Part shown: positions 16,287 to 25,440 of the stretch, one piece after another | Layout of the letters: every line of letters begins with the position of its first letter | Position numbering within the stretch: the stretch's first letter is position 1 | NCBI GenBank assembly: GCA_910586715.1 | Contig: CAJUJG010000006.1 | Coordinates: 39,348 to 103,347 of the forward strand | Reading direction: 5' to 3' | DNA: 64,000 nucleotides | Origin: an uncultured Lachnospiraceae bacterium | Lineage (GTDB): Bacteria; Bacillota; Clostridia; Lachnospirales; Lachnospiraceae | Notes under the pieces: generated by a model | What the model saw: the letters and a program-made list of their open reading frames with translations, nothing else | Database searches by the model: none | What the model was told of the DNA's origin: nothing | Made by a program: the position numbers and the translations under genes

Positions 16287-18068
16287 TTACTGGTAATACT
16301 TCATAATCATCTGCAATGTCGTATTCCCCCGAAATTCATTGATATCCGGATAATACACTACGGAAATCACAATCCCCTGCACTCCCCCATGATAGAGCTG
16401 CTCTGTCCGCTCCGCCCCGAATTTATTGCATAAAAACGTGTTAAACGCCTCTAAATCGCCAAAGTACATCATGTCAAACCGCTTCCCGCTCTCACTCTCG
16501 ACAACATACTTGCCCACATTTTTATTCGCGCCCAATATCCTTCCCGACAAAAGCTTCACATCCTTATGCGCAAACTGCGGCTTCGGATTACCGTTCCCAA
16601 ACGGTTCCAAAAGCGCAAGCTCCTCCACCAATTGAATGGTAGCATAATCCATCGGCATCGGCACATCAATCAGCACCTTTTCCTCAAAGTCTTCATCCGT
16701 AAGAGTACAGTTGTTATTTAATGCCTTGCGAAATGGCTCTACGTTCTCTTTTGGAAGCGAAAGCCCCGCCGCAAGCTTATGCCCGCCGTACTTTGTAAAA
16801 AGCTCCTTGCACTTCGTCATCTCATCATACATGTGAAACGCTTCAATTGATCGCCCCGAGCCCTTCACGCCGTCCTCCGCGTCCGTCAGCACAAATGTCG
16901 GCTTTCCGTACTTTTCCCGAATGCGTCCCGCTATAATCCCCGCAAGGCTTTCATGCACATCCGGCAGATATGCCACAAGCACCTTGTCGTTTATAATCCC
17001 GCTGTGTTCAATCAGGTTTACCGCTTCCTCAACGCCCTTGTTGGTAAGCTCCTTTCTGCTGTCGTTCATCGCCTTTAGGTCGCCTGCTATCTGCACGGCG
17101 GTTTGCGTATCCTGCGCGCAAAAAAGCTCCAGCGCGTTTGCCGCCGTGTCCAGTCTTCCCGTTGCATTCAGGCACGGTCCCAGCACAAAGCCAATCGTAT
17201 AGGGCTTGATATGCTCCGCTTGGATTTCCGTCACGTCCATCAACGCCCGAAGCCCGATATTGCGCGTGTTTTTCATCAGCTCCAAACCGCACCTTACAAT
17301 AATGCGGTTCTCGTCCTTTAGCTCCATCACGTCGCCGATTGTCGCAAACGCCGCAAGCTCCAAAAGCGCATATCCAAGCTCTGATTGCAAAATCTCCTGC
17401 CATGTGCTCCCAAAATGCTTTGCCAAAAGCACCAGCACAAGCTTATATGCCACCACCGCGCCGCAGATTTCCGGAAACGGGTACGTACAGTCCTCCTGCT
17501 TCGGGTCAACGACCGCGTATGCCGGAGGGATTTTATAATTCCGCACGCCGTCCTGTTCCTCATAAGGCACCTCATGATGATCCGTCACAATCACCGTCAT
17601 TCCAAGCGTATTCGCATACGCAATCTGCGGATACGCCGCAATCCCGTTATCACACGTCAGCACCATATCCGTACCTGCCTCATGCGCCTTATCAATCAAA
17701 TGCTCATTCAGTCCGTATCCGTCATGCATTCGATGCGGTATTGCCGTGTCCACCACCGCCCCGCACTCGCAAAGCCCCCGATACAATATGTATGTCGAAC
17801 AAATCCCGTCAATATCGTAATCCCCGATAATGCGGATTTTCTTGTTCTCCTTAATTTTCAACAGCAGCAAATCAACCGCCTTTTCCAAATCCTTTAACAG
17901 CAGCGGCGAATATAAATCACGGATACTGCCGTTTAGGAATTTATCAATATCCGCGTCCGCGACAATATCCCTGTTTCTGATAATCCGCGCAAGAACAGGT
18001 GTTATGTTATATTTTTGGGCAATCGCGTTGAAATCCGCCCGCTTTGCAGCCACTCTCCAATTTGCCAT
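16287..18068 (-). CDS. recJ: Single-stranded-DNA-specific exonuclease RecJ
   Basis: RecJ degrades single-stranded DNA 5' to 3' in recombination and mismatch repair. The DHH-family motifs appear in order: IIGDYDIDGICS (about residue 80), TCDNGI, VTDHHE, NATGRLDTA, then DHHA1-type KGSGRS and YGGHKLAAGL. At 593 residues it is shorter than the B. subtilis enzyme (786) and lacks the long C-terminal extension, as in many Clostridia. I chose ATG at 18068 (GGGAGAG about 9 bp upstream) over the GTG at 18089. Confidence 0.92.
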   Translation of the reverse strand: MANWRVAAKRADFNAIAQKYNITPVLARIIRNRDIVADADIDKFLNGSIRDLYSPLLLKDLEKAVDLLLLKIKENKKIRIIGDYDIDGICSTYILYRGLCECGAVVDTAIPHRMHDGYGLNEHLIDKAHEAGTDMVLTCDNGIAAYPQIAYANTLGMTVIVTDHHEVPYEEQDGVRNYKIPPAYAVVDPKQEDCTYPFPEICGAVVAYKLVLVLLAKHFGSTWQEILQSELGYALLELAAFATIGDVMELKDENRIIVRCGLELMKNTRNIGLRALMDVTEIQAEHIKPYTIGFVLGPCLNATGRLDTAANALELFCAQDTQTAVQIAGDLKAMNDSRKELTNKGVEEAVNLIEHSGIINDKVLVAYLPDVHESLAGIIAGRIREKYGKPTFVLTDAEDGVKGSGRSIEAFHMYDEMTKCKELFTKYGGHKLAAGLSLPKENVEPFRKALNNNCTLTDEDFEEKVLIDVPMPMDYATIQLVEELALLEPFGNGNPKPQFAHKDVKLLSGRILGANKNVGKYVVESESGKRFDMMYFGDLEAFNTFLCNKFGAERTEQLYHGGVQGIVISVVYYPDINEFRGNTTLQMIMKYYQ

Positions 18069-18120
18069 ACTCCAAGCTCTCCCTACCACGTTAATAACTG
18101 AAAACTGAAAAACGCACCCT

Positions 18121-18834
18121 TCACGATTTCACACTACACTCTACCAGCGCAAACAATCCGCCCGTCTCGTCCTTTAACTGCACCTGCGTCTTTGTGTCAC
18201 TTTGATACACCACGGGCACAATCATATCCCCGTAATGCGCCGCCCGCTTATACTCCACCCGCAGCTCCCTGATACGCTCCTGTGTCTCCACAAACTCCAG
18301 CGCCATACGGACATACTCCACGTTGTTTACATGCTTATTCGAATCAATCTGCCACCTGCGCACCGGAAACGCCGTCTGCTCTGCCCCCTCGCCCCAAACG
18401 GCAATTTTTCGCGGCGCATACTCCATCGCAAGCTTCGGCGCCAACTCATATCCGTCAAGCAATTCCTGCGTCGGCTTTGCGGGCAATCCCTTCACGGTAT
18501 CAAGCAGTGTCCAAATCGAAGCAGCCTTCACAATCACCTCATCCTGTGCGTCCGTTATCATAAAATTCCGGTATCCCAAAAACCCCTTAAAATCATACGG
18601 TGAAGTCGTAATCCGAATGCGCTCGTTTAACTTTGGACGCCTGTCAATGACAATCTGCCATGCACTCAAAAGCCACACAAGCCCCTTTTCATTCAAATAC
18701 TGCGTATTAATCTTCCCACCGTTCTCCGCCTCAAAAATCGCCGCATCCTGAAAGCAGTCAAGCATTGACGTCACTTTCATCTGAAACGCCTCATCTACCG
18801 CACTGTAGCCTGCACGAATCTCATATGAATACAT
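18121..18834 (-). CDS. Acyl-ACP thioesterase (FatA/TesA-like)
   Basis: The 237-residue protein shows the two hotdog halves of the acyl-ACP thioesterase family: DCFQDAAIFEAE and GLVWLLSAWQI in the first, and RRWQIDSNKHVNNVEYV in the second, with the conserved Asn/His of the active region. It releases free fatty acids from acyl-ACP in the cytoplasm. GGAGG lies 12 bp upstream of the ATG. It sits between recJ and a TraX-like gene in the same orientation, with no functional link that I can see. Confidence 0.88.
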   Translation of the reverse strand: MYSYEIRAGYSAVDEAFQMKVTSMLDCFQDAAIFEAENGGKINTQYLNEKGLVWLLSAWQIVIDRRPKLNERIRITTSPYDFKGFLGYRNFMITDAQDEVIVKAASIWTLLDTVKGLPAKPTQELLDGYELAPKLAMEYAPRKIAVWGEGAEQTAFPVRRWQIDSNKHVNNVEYVRMALEFVETQERIRELRVEYKRAAHYGDMIVPVVYQSDTKTQVQLKDETGGLFALVECSVKS

Positions 18835-18922
18835 ACGTTATTTAATCCTCCGTTTTTCTTTTCTAACCTGCAAATATCAGGCATTCTCATAGCTTTTCAT
18901 GCACCAAACGCTAAAGGCGCAA

Positions 18923-19612
18923 TCAGCTAAGCCAAAGCCGCAGCACCCCAAACAAAAGCAAATGCAATGGATAAATTGCATAAAACACATACTTTGCCTG
19001 CCGTCCGCGCTTTCCGTTGTATAAATATAACGGCAGGAACGCAAAGACCGCCGCCCGCTCATAGATGCCAAACGCCACGGCGCCCACAACCGCCGTAACC
19101 TCCTGGCGAAACCGCAGTTTCCGCAAATAATAGAACAAAACGATAAATGCAATTCCCTTCCAATGGTAATCCACTTCAAGAACTTCTCCCAAAAACAGAA
19201 AGACTGCAATCACCACACCCTGCGCCAAAAGCTGCCAAACGCGAAACCCGTCAACGCGCTTTAACAGCATCATCGCACAAATCCCAATCGCAAGCGCGCA
19301 GTACACATTCTGCCCCTGCGGATAAAAAACATGCCCGAAAACCGCCATATTAAACGGTATTTCCGAAACTGCCGCAAACAGCAGGAGATTCCGCAAATAC
19401 CGCCATACATTCTTCGTAAGGAAAAAGCCCTCCACCAATAAATAACAGTAGATTGGAAACGCAATCCGCCCGATTCCCCGAAGGATATGATAAACCTCTA
19501 TATCATACCCGTTCAAACAAGGATAGACCGAACACGCAAAATGGTCAATCACCATGCTGACCACCGCAATCCACTTTAAAACCGCCGCCGAAATTCCAAA
19601 CCGTTCTCTCAT
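18923..19612 (-). CDS. TraX-family membrane protein
   Basis: The sequence is almost entirely hydrophobic, with about seven or eight membrane helices. The TraX-family opening LKWIAVVSMVIDHFA (about residue 12) is followed by GRIAFPIYCYLLVEGFF and SEIPFNMAVFG. TraX acetylates F-pilin in plasmids; chromosomal Firmicute members are of unknown role and are probably acyltransferases. The frame stays open to 19663, but that region forms the secDF terminator hairpin, so I place the start at the ATG at 19612 (229 residues, weak AAGTGA upstream). No conjugation genes are nearby. Confidence 0.8.
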   Translation of the reverse strand: MRERFGISAAVLKWIAVVSMVIDHFACSVYPCLNGYDIEVYHILRGIGRIAFPIYCYLLVEGFFLTKNVWRYLRNLLLFAAVSEIPFNMAVFGHVFYPQGQNVYCALAIGICAMMLLKRVDGFRVWQLLAQGVVIAVFLFLGEVLEVDYHWKGIAFIVLFYYLRKLRFRQEVTAVVGAVAFGIYERAAVFAFLPLYLYNGKRGRQAKYVFYAIYPLHLLLFGVLRLWLS

Positions 19613-19647
19613 ATATCGTTCACTTTCATTCAATCCCACAATCGGAA

Positions 19648-19674
19648 AAGCCGCGGCTGCCATCGCCGCGGCTT
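19648..19674 (-). terminator. Rho-independent terminator of secDF
   Basis: On the minus strand AAGCCGCGGC, a 7-nt loop and GCCGCGGCTT are followed by TT, just 6 bp after the secDF stop. It is a strong GC-rich stem. Confidence 0.85.
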
Positions 19675-19679
19675 ATGCT

Positions 19680-21923
19680 TTATGCCTTCTTTTTTGCAAT
19701 CTTCGTTCTCAGTACATACCACAGCGCACCCGTAATGCATACCGAAGAGTACGTACCGCACACAATACCAACCATCAGCGGAAGCGCAAACTCTCTGATT
19801 GACGTCACGCCAAGCACAAACAGCGCCGCCACCATAACAAACGTCGTAAGAGACGTAAAAATACTTCTCGAAAGCGTCTGACTGATACTTCTGTTTACAA
19901 GCTCGTCAAGGCTGTCCTTCTTGAGCATTCCCCCAAGGTTTTCCCTGATACGGTCAAAAATAACAATCGTTGCGTTAATCGAATAACCGACAATCGTCAG
20001 CATACACGCAATAAACGTACTGCCCACGGACACCTTCGCAATCGCGTAAAACGCAAGCACCACCAAAACGTCGTGGACTAATGCCGCAACAGAACTTGCC
20101 GCAAAGCGAATGTCCTTAAACCGGAACCAGATATAAATCAGCATACAGATTGTCGCAATCACAACCGCAACAATCGCGTCCGCCTTCATCTCCGAACTGA
20201 TGGTCGAGCTAATCGTTTCCGCCGTAATCAGATCCTTGTTGACACCGAAGTTATCCACCAAATCCTGTTCCAGCTGCTGTCTCTCGTCCACATTCAGCTC
20301 TCTCGTCTTAAAAATAACCTCATTCGAGCCTGCAACCTTCTGCACCTGCACGGCACCGTCACCCGTTATATTACTGAAAACCGGCACAACCGTCGAATCA
20401 ATCTGCGCCAAATCCATATCCTCATTAAATGTCACATTCGTCGAAGTACCGCCCACAAAGTCAAGGCTGTAATTCAAAATCTTGCCGGTTGACGCACCGT
20501 TAATCCCCATAAATACGAATCCCGCAACAATCGCCGCAATGGAAATGCCAAAGAACAGATTTTTCTTTGCAAGGAAATTGACCGTCTTTCTTTCCCTGTT
20601 CATTCCGTAGAACTTGACATCCTTTAAGCCGATTGCAAAGAATGCCTTCAAAATCAGTCTTGTCACCACAAGCGCCGTAAACATCGAAATCACGATACCA
20701 AGCGCAAGTGTGTACGCAAAGCCCTTTACCGAACCGGAGCCCTTGAGCGCAAGCACCAAAGCTGCAATCAAAGTCGTCACGTTACCGTCAACAATCGCGG
20801 AAAGCGCCTTTTTAAATCCGTCGTCAATCGCGCTTCTGACCGATTTGCCCGCCGTAATTTCCTCGCGGATACGTGCAAATATGATAACGTTCGCGTCGAC
20901 TGCCATACCAATCGAAAGGATAATACCCGCGATACCGGGCAGTGTCAGCGTAATCTCAAACATATTGAGGCAAAGCACTGTTAAAATCGTATAAATAACC
21001 AACGCAAGCACTGATGAAAATCCCGGAATGCGGTAAACAATAATCATAAATACCGCAATGATAATCAAACCAATCAAAGCCGCCGTAAGGCTTGTGTTAA
21101 TCGCCTCCGCACCAAGCTGTGCACCGACCACGTTTGAACGCAGCTCCTCAAGCTCAAGCTTCAATCCACCGATACGAATCTGACTTGCAAGCTTTTCCGC
21201 ATCCTCAAAGCTGCCCATACCGGTAATCTGCGCCTTGCCGTCCGTCAGCGCAGCCTGTACATTCGGCACGCTGATAAAATCCTGGTCATAATAAATACCA
21301 ATCGACTGGCCGTTTGCATACGCCTTTGTCGTCGCGTCACCAAACTTCGTCGTACCTGCGTCCGTAAAAACCAAATCTACCACAAACTGGCTGTTGCCAA
21401 GCGAGTCGCTGCCCGTACCGCCCTGCGCGGCAGCAACATCCGTACCTTCAAGCACGATGCTGCCGTCGGCAAGCAGCTCGTCAATCGTCTTATTTAAAGA
21501 ATAGCCTGTTTCACCTGAGCCTGTATAAGAATAGTTCTCATTGCCGTCTGCGTCCGTCTGCGCGATAAAATACAACGCACCCGGTCTTCCCAAATCCTCC
21601 AAAATCGTGTTCGCGTCCGATACACCGGGGATTTCGATATTGATACGGTCGTCGCCCTCCTGATAAACCTGCGCTTCCGTACTGTATACCTGTACACGCT
21701 TTTGCAGCTTATAAATCGTATCGCTCATATCCTCAGGCGACGGCTTTTCATCACCCACAACCTGATATGTTATACTCACGCCGCCCGCAAGGTCAAGTCC
21801 CTGCTTAATTTCCGACGCTGCGCCTGCTTTTTCCGTACCGATACCAAAAACAGCCACATATCCCAACGCCGCCATAATCACAAGCGTCAGGACTAAGGTT
21901 AAAATCCCTTTACTCTTTTTCAT
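19680..21923 (-). CDS. secDF: SecD-SecF fusion, protein translocase subunit
   Basis: The 747-residue protein joins SecD and SecF in one chain, as in many Firmicutes. It uses the proton gradient to help SecYEG complete export. The SecD half begins with a membrane helix and has DLAGGVSITYQV near residue 45, the large extracytoplasmic P1 region, then IAGIILSIGMAVDANVIIF and its helices. The SecF half starts near residue 430 with YSLDFVGGTSTNVTF and has the matching TIVGYSINATIVIFDRIREN. AAAGGAG precedes the ATG. A strong terminator ends the transcript. Confidence 0.95.
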   Translation of the reverse strand: MKKSKGILTLVLTLVIMAALGYVAVFGIGTEKAGAASEIKQGLDLAGGVSITYQVVGDEKPSPEDMSDTIYKLQKRVQVYSTEAQVYQEGDDRINIEIPGVSDANTILEDLGRPGALYFIAQTDADGNENYSYTGSGETGYSLNKTIDELLADGSIVLEGTDVAAAQGGTGSDSLGNSQFVVDLVFTDAGTTKFGDATTKAYANGQSIGIYYDQDFISVPNVQAALTDGKAQITGMGSFEDAEKLASQIRIGGLKLELEELRSNVVGAQLGAEAINTSLTAALIGLIIIAVFMIIVYRIPGFSSVLALVIYTILTVLCLNMFEITLTLPGIAGIILSIGMAVDANVIIFARIREEITAGKSVRSAIDDGFKKALSAIVDGNVTTLIAALVLALKGSGSVKGFAYTLALGIVISMFTALVVTRLILKAFFAIGLKDVKFYGMNRERKTVNFLAKKNLFFGISIAAIVAGFVFMGINGASTGKILNYSLDFVGGTSTNVTFNEDMDLAQIDSTVVPVFSNITGDGAVQVQKVAGSNEVIFKTRELNVDERQQLEQDLVDNFGVNKDLITAETISSTISSEMKADAIVAVVIATICMLIYIWFRFKDIRFAASSVAALVHDVLVVLAFYAIAKVSVGSTFIACMLTIVGYSINATIVIFDRIRENLGGMLKKDSLDELVNRSISQTLSRSIFTSLTTFVMVAALFVLGVTSIREFALPLMVGIVCGTYSSVCITGALWYVLRTKIAKKKA

Positions 21924-21941
21924 CGTTCGATTACTCCTTTT

Positions 21942-23324
21942 CTATTCTGTGTCTTTTTCGGCAAATGCCGCCTTCAACATGATTGCACACTCAACTCGCT
22001 TTCTCTGAAGCTCACAGCCCAAGTCATAGGCATCATGAATGCTTCCGTGAAAATTGTAGGAATTTGCCGCGCAGCCGCCGCTGCAGTAAAATTTCGCAAA
22101 GCAGTTTTTGCACTTCTCCTTTGAATACACATTACATGTCTTAAATGCTTCGCGGATGTCAGTGTTTGTAATCCCATCATCCACATTTCCCATAAGAAAC
22201 TCTTCCTGCCCCACAAACTGATGACAGGGGTAAAAGTCTCCCCACGGAGTAACCGCAAGATACTCCGTACCGGAACCGCAGCCCGACAGACGCTTGTACA
22301 CGCAGGGACCACCTTTTAAATCTATCATAAAATGAAAGAAATTGAAAGTATTTCCTTCTTTTTTGCGTTTTATCATTTCCGCGGCAAGCTTATCATACTC
22401 CGCAAGAAGCGCGGGCAAATCCGCCTCCGTAAGCGCATACGGCGCGCTTTCGGGCGCAACCACAGGCTCCACGGAAATCTGCCGAAAGCCCAAATCCGCC
22501 AAATGGCAGACATCTGCGGCGAAATCCTTGTTAAAGTGCGTGAATGTCCCCCTGACATAATAATTGGTCTGATTGCGGCTCTCTGCAACCTTTTGGAACT
22601 TCGGTATGATCAGGTCATAGCTTCCCTGACCGCCCGCCATCGGGCGCATTTTGTCATGGACTTCCTTTCTGCCGTCAACACTCAGCACAATGTTTGCCAT
22701 TTCTTTATTTGCAAAGGCAATGATGTCGTCGTCTAAAAGCACTCCGTTTGTGGTAAGTGTAAAACGAAACTTCTTATTATGAGGCTTTTCAAGACTTCTG
22801 CCGTATGCCACCAAATCCTTTACCACCTGCCAGTTCATCAGCGGCTCTCCGCCGAAGAAATCCACCTCCAAATTGACACGGTGTCCCGAATTTGCAACCA
22901 AAAAATCAAGCGCCTTCTTTCCAACCTCAAAGGACATCAACGCGCGCCTTCCATGATACTCGCCCTCCTCCGCAAAGCAATACTGACACTTTAAATTGCA
23001 GTCGTGGGCAATATGTAAACACAACGCTTTCACGACCGTCTCACGGTTTTGAAACGCGTCAATGCTTTTTTCGTAAATATCCTCCGTAAACAGCATTCCG
23101 TCGTCACGCAGTTCGATGATTTCATCGACCATTTCCGTTAATTCCGCATCATCTGTATTTTCTCCGCGCAATGCTGTCAAAATGGCGTCCCTGTCCGCAT
23201 GTTCCAACCTGTCCTCTGCCATACGTGCAATCACATCGTAGACCTTATCGTCCACAACATGCACCGAACCGCTGTTGACGTCCAGCACGATATTATAGCC
23301 GTTATTTTTATATTGATGTATCAA
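21942..23324 (-). CDS. scfB: Radical SAM SCIFF peptide maturase
   Basis: The 460-residue enzyme has the radical-SAM cluster motif CNLKCQYCFAEEG (about residue 107), preceded by a PqqD-like recognition region. Its C-terminal SPASM-type auxiliary Fe-S cysteines include GCGSG, FYPCHQF, CKNCFAKFYCSGGCAAN and a final DLGCELQ. The family forms thioether crosslinks in the six-cysteine SCIFF peptide, encoded immediately upstream. The start is a TTG at 23324 with AGGA upstream. A hairpin separates it from the precursor gene, so the peptide can be made in excess. Confidence 0.93.
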   Translation of the reverse strand: MIHQYKNNGYNIVLDVNSGSVHVVDDKVYDVIARMAEDRLEHADRDAILTALRGENTDDAELTEMVDEIIELRDDGMLFTEDIYEKSIDAFQNRETVVKALCLHIAHDCNLKCQYCFAEEGEYHGRRALMSFEVGKKALDFLVANSGHRVNLEVDFFGGEPLMNWQVVKDLVAYGRSLEKPHNKKFRFTLTTNGVLLDDDIIAFANKEMANIVLSVDGRKEVHDKMRPMAGGQGSYDLIIPKFQKVAESRNQTNYYVRGTFTHFNKDFAADVCHLADLGFRQISVEPVVAPESAPYALTEADLPALLAEYDKLAAEMIKRKKEGNTFNFFHFMIDLKGGPCVYKRLSGCGSGTEYLAVTPWGDFYPCHQFVGQEEFLMGNVDDGITNTDIREAFKTCNVYSKEKCKNCFAKFYCSGGCAANSYNFHGSIHDAYDLGCELQRKRVECAIMLKAAFAEKDTE

Positions 23325-23383
23325 TTTTCAACCGTTCCTTTTTCTCATTTCTATTGTTCAAAATATCTTTTTGCAAGACAGAT

Positions 23384-23417
23384 ATAAAGCAGCGACCTGT
23401 AACAATCGCTGCTTTAT
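23384..23417 (-). terminator. Intercistronic hairpin between SCIFF gene and maturase gene
   Basis: ATAAAGCAGCGA and TCGCTGCTTTAT form a perfect 12-bp stem with a 10-nt loop. The following minus-strand T-tract is weak, so partial termination (attenuation) fits a precursor/maturase stoichiometry. Confidence 0.65.
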
Positions 23418-23457
23418 CAAACTCTTTTATTGTAATATGCCAACCGCCAGACACCTG

Positions 23458-23604
23458 CTACTTCGTAGTATTTTCGCAGCTTTGGTTTCCAACTGTGCAG
23501 GATGTTTTACAGGCTGACTGGCAGGATGTCTGACATTCTCCGCATCCGCCCTTTTTCATGGACTCCTTATAGTCTCTTGTTGTTAATGTTTTGATGTGTT
23601 TCAT
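23458..23604 (-). CDS. scfA: SCIFF ribosomally made peptide precursor (six Cys in forty-five)
   Basis: This 48-residue gene is easily missed because of its size. The leader-like N-terminus (MKHIKTLTTRDYKESMKKGG) is followed by a core in which six cysteines occur in 23 residues: CGEC, TSC, SAC, TSC and QSC. This is the near-invariant SCIFF precursor found across Clostridia. The upstream AAGGAGGC lies 11 bp before the ATG and an extended -10 promoter lies further up. The partner maturase is next downstream. The biological role of the mature peptide is unknown. Confidence 0.93.
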   Translation of the reverse strand: MKHIKTLTTRDYKESMKKGGCGECQTSCQSACKTSCTVGNQSCENTTK

Positions 23605-23667
23605 TTTATAATATGCCTCCTTATCCGAATTATCGCTTACAGCGCTTAAAAAGCATTAGCTCCAAGT

Positions 23668-23676
23668 AGTATAGCA
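23668..23676 (-). promoter_or_regulatory. Extended -10 promoter of the SCIFF gene
   Basis: On the minus strand TG-C-TATACT (-10 at 23673-23668) lies about 65 bp upstream of the SCIFF ATG. There is no convincing -35, as is common with an extended -10. Confidence 0.55.
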
Positions 23677-23713
23677 CATAATTTTGCACAAGAAAAGGGG
23701 GTTTTTCATTTTT

Positions 23714-24736
23714 TTACATCACTTTATCCAAATATGCCGTATACGCGTACAGTACCTGATCGCCGAGCACAACCCTCGACCAGCCGTTATTGCCGATTCC
23801 CGTACGCAGTATCATATCGCCCGGATTGATTGGCACGACAATCGTGTCAGGGCTTGCCGTACTCGGAACTGTCCGCAAATTCAAATCCGCCGTGTTCGGC
23901 GTTACCACCTCGCTGACATCGGTATACTGCACCATTGCCGCCGCTGCCATGTCGATGTGCGGAGCGCCCGACGGATCTTTTGGCTCCGCAATGCCGTCGT
24001 AACTAAAATATGCCACATTCATATCCACCGTTCCCGCAATTCCGGGAAGCGCCGCCTGGTGCGTATACTGCCACATTGCATGAACGCCGGTGTATGTACA
24101 TGCCGGTGTAAGTGGAAACGGCTCCGCAGGATACCATGCCGCCCACACTTTGTACTTATTTAAGATATTCATATCCCAGTATGAGCTGCCTTCCATATCG
24201 TTTCTTGAACTATAGAACATCGGCGTATAGCCTCTTGCCGCGATTGTGTCAAGAAAAATCACCGCCAACGCCGTACGAATATCCTTACCCAAAATATACT
24301 GACGGCTCGTCGCGTTCTTAAATCCCTCGCAGTCGTATGCAACAGGGAACGTGATTTTGTACTTGTCAAGCAGGTTTGCCGTAAACAGCGCCTCCTCCGT
24401 TGCCTCCTGTGCATTTACTGCCGTTGAAAAGAAATACGCACCGGTCTTAATGCCCACACGGTTCGCCTCCTGCAGGTTATATCTTGCATACGGGTCCTCA
24501 TTCAGAACTCCCGTTCCCTGTGTGCGGTAACCCACGCGTATCATTGCAAACTGCACGCCCGACGCTGCTACCATATCCCAGTTAATCAATCCCTGATAAC
24601 GCGATACGTCAATGCCAAGCGATGCCATCGGCACCTCATTTGGAGCCGCCTGCACAACCGTTTGGGGTACGATTGTCATGGCAAGCATTACAACTGCCAT
24701 AATTAGAGCTTTTGCTCTTGTCTTAAAGTGTTTCAT
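23714..24736 (-). CDS. Secreted GH25 lysozyme (muramidase) with C-terminal SH3-like domain
   Basis: A signal peptide (residues 1-31, KTRAKALIMAVVMLAMTIV with an AxA-type cleavage site) precedes a glycosyl hydrolase family 25 domain (about 37-245). Catalytic motifs are visible: GIDVSRYQG at its start and AYDCEGF in the middle (acid/base pair). The fold hydrolyses the MurNAc-GlcNAc bond of peptidoglycan. Residues about 265-340 form an SH3-like wall-binding domain (ADLNLRTVPS, NGWSRVVLGDQVLYAYT). AGGAGAGAAGGAG precedes the ATG. It is likely a wall-remodelling autolysin. Confidence 0.9.
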   Translation of the reverse strand: MKHFKTRAKALIMAVVMLAMTIVPQTVVQAAPNEVPMASLGIDVSRYQGLINWDMVAASGVQFAMIRVGYRTQGTGVLNEDPYARYNLQEANRVGIKTGAYFFSTAVNAQEATEEALFTANLLDKYKITFPVAYDCEGFKNATSRQYILGKDIRTALAVIFLDTIAARGYTPMFYSSRNDMEGSSYWDMNILNKYKVWAAWYPAEPFPLTPACTYTGVHAMWQYTHQAALPGIAGTVDMNVAYFSYDGIAEPKDPSGAPHIDMAAAAMVQYTDVSEVVTPNTADLNLRTVPSTASPDTIVVPINPGDMILRTGIGNNGWSRVVLGDQVLYAYTAYLDKVM

Positions 24737-24911
24737 TCTCCTTCTCTCCTCATGTTGTTTCTTCGTTAATTTATCGTTACGCTGAAAAGTATATCATACT
24801 TTTTCGACAAAATGTACTTTTTTTTTCATTTTACATATCTTTACAGAAGCAGTTCCGTCTTTATCTTCCCGTCACAGACATTAAGCTAAGCAAAAGTTCA
24901 TTTTCCCAATA

Positions 24912-25283
24912 TTAGCCGAGCATTCCCCCAAGCATTCCGCTGCCTGTGCAGATAAAAAGCGTCGTAATACAGGAGCTGCTCATCAAATGAAGCTGCCCCT
25001 CCACCACAAACGTCACCGCGCAGATCACAAAAAAATACACCGCTCCCGCCGCCATGCCCCATAAAAACCTGCGGCTTGCCGCGCCTTTTGAGAAAAACAG
25101 CCCTGCAAGCAATGACGAAAGGCAGTATACGACAATAATACCAACATCCACCACATTTTCACCCAACGAAAACTTGTACAACAGCCCTGCCACGACAACG
25201 AGCAGAATACCTGTTATCAGATATGCCGCCAACAGGCATTTGAGCAGCGCAACCAGCCGTTCCGTTACCAATCCGCTTTTCAT
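24912..25283 (-). CDS. TIGR04086-type four-helix membrane protein
   Basis: The 123-residue protein has four hydrophobic helices and the GSGMLGGMLG ending typical of the TIGR04086 family, common in Firmicutes and of unknown function. I start it at the second ATG (25283), which has GGAGGA 7 bp upstream; the first ATG (25289) abuts the ribosome-binding site. It lies alone, divergent from the CNNM-type gene. Confidence 0.7.
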   Translation of the reverse strand: MKSGLVTERLVALLKCLLAAYLITGILLVVVAGLLYKFSLGENVVDVGIIVVYCLSSLLAGLFFSKGAASRRFLWGMAAGAVYFFVICAVTFVVEGQLHLMSSSCITTLFICTGSGMLGGMLG

Positions 25284-25440
25284 ATTCATTCCTCCATAAA
25301 AATTTTATTAAGTATCTTGTATTATTAAACCATCGCTGATATAATCTATGCTAATATGTTTTTTGATATGCTAATTTATGGCAGTATCAAGCGCATAAAT
25401 ACAATATTATAAAATAATTTTTTAAAGGAGTGATTTTACT

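Noticed and set aside
19613..19663. Longer TraX-like start at 19663
   Set aside because: The extra 17 codons lie in the secDF terminator hairpin and have no ribosome-binding site; the family motif starts soon after the ATG at 19612.
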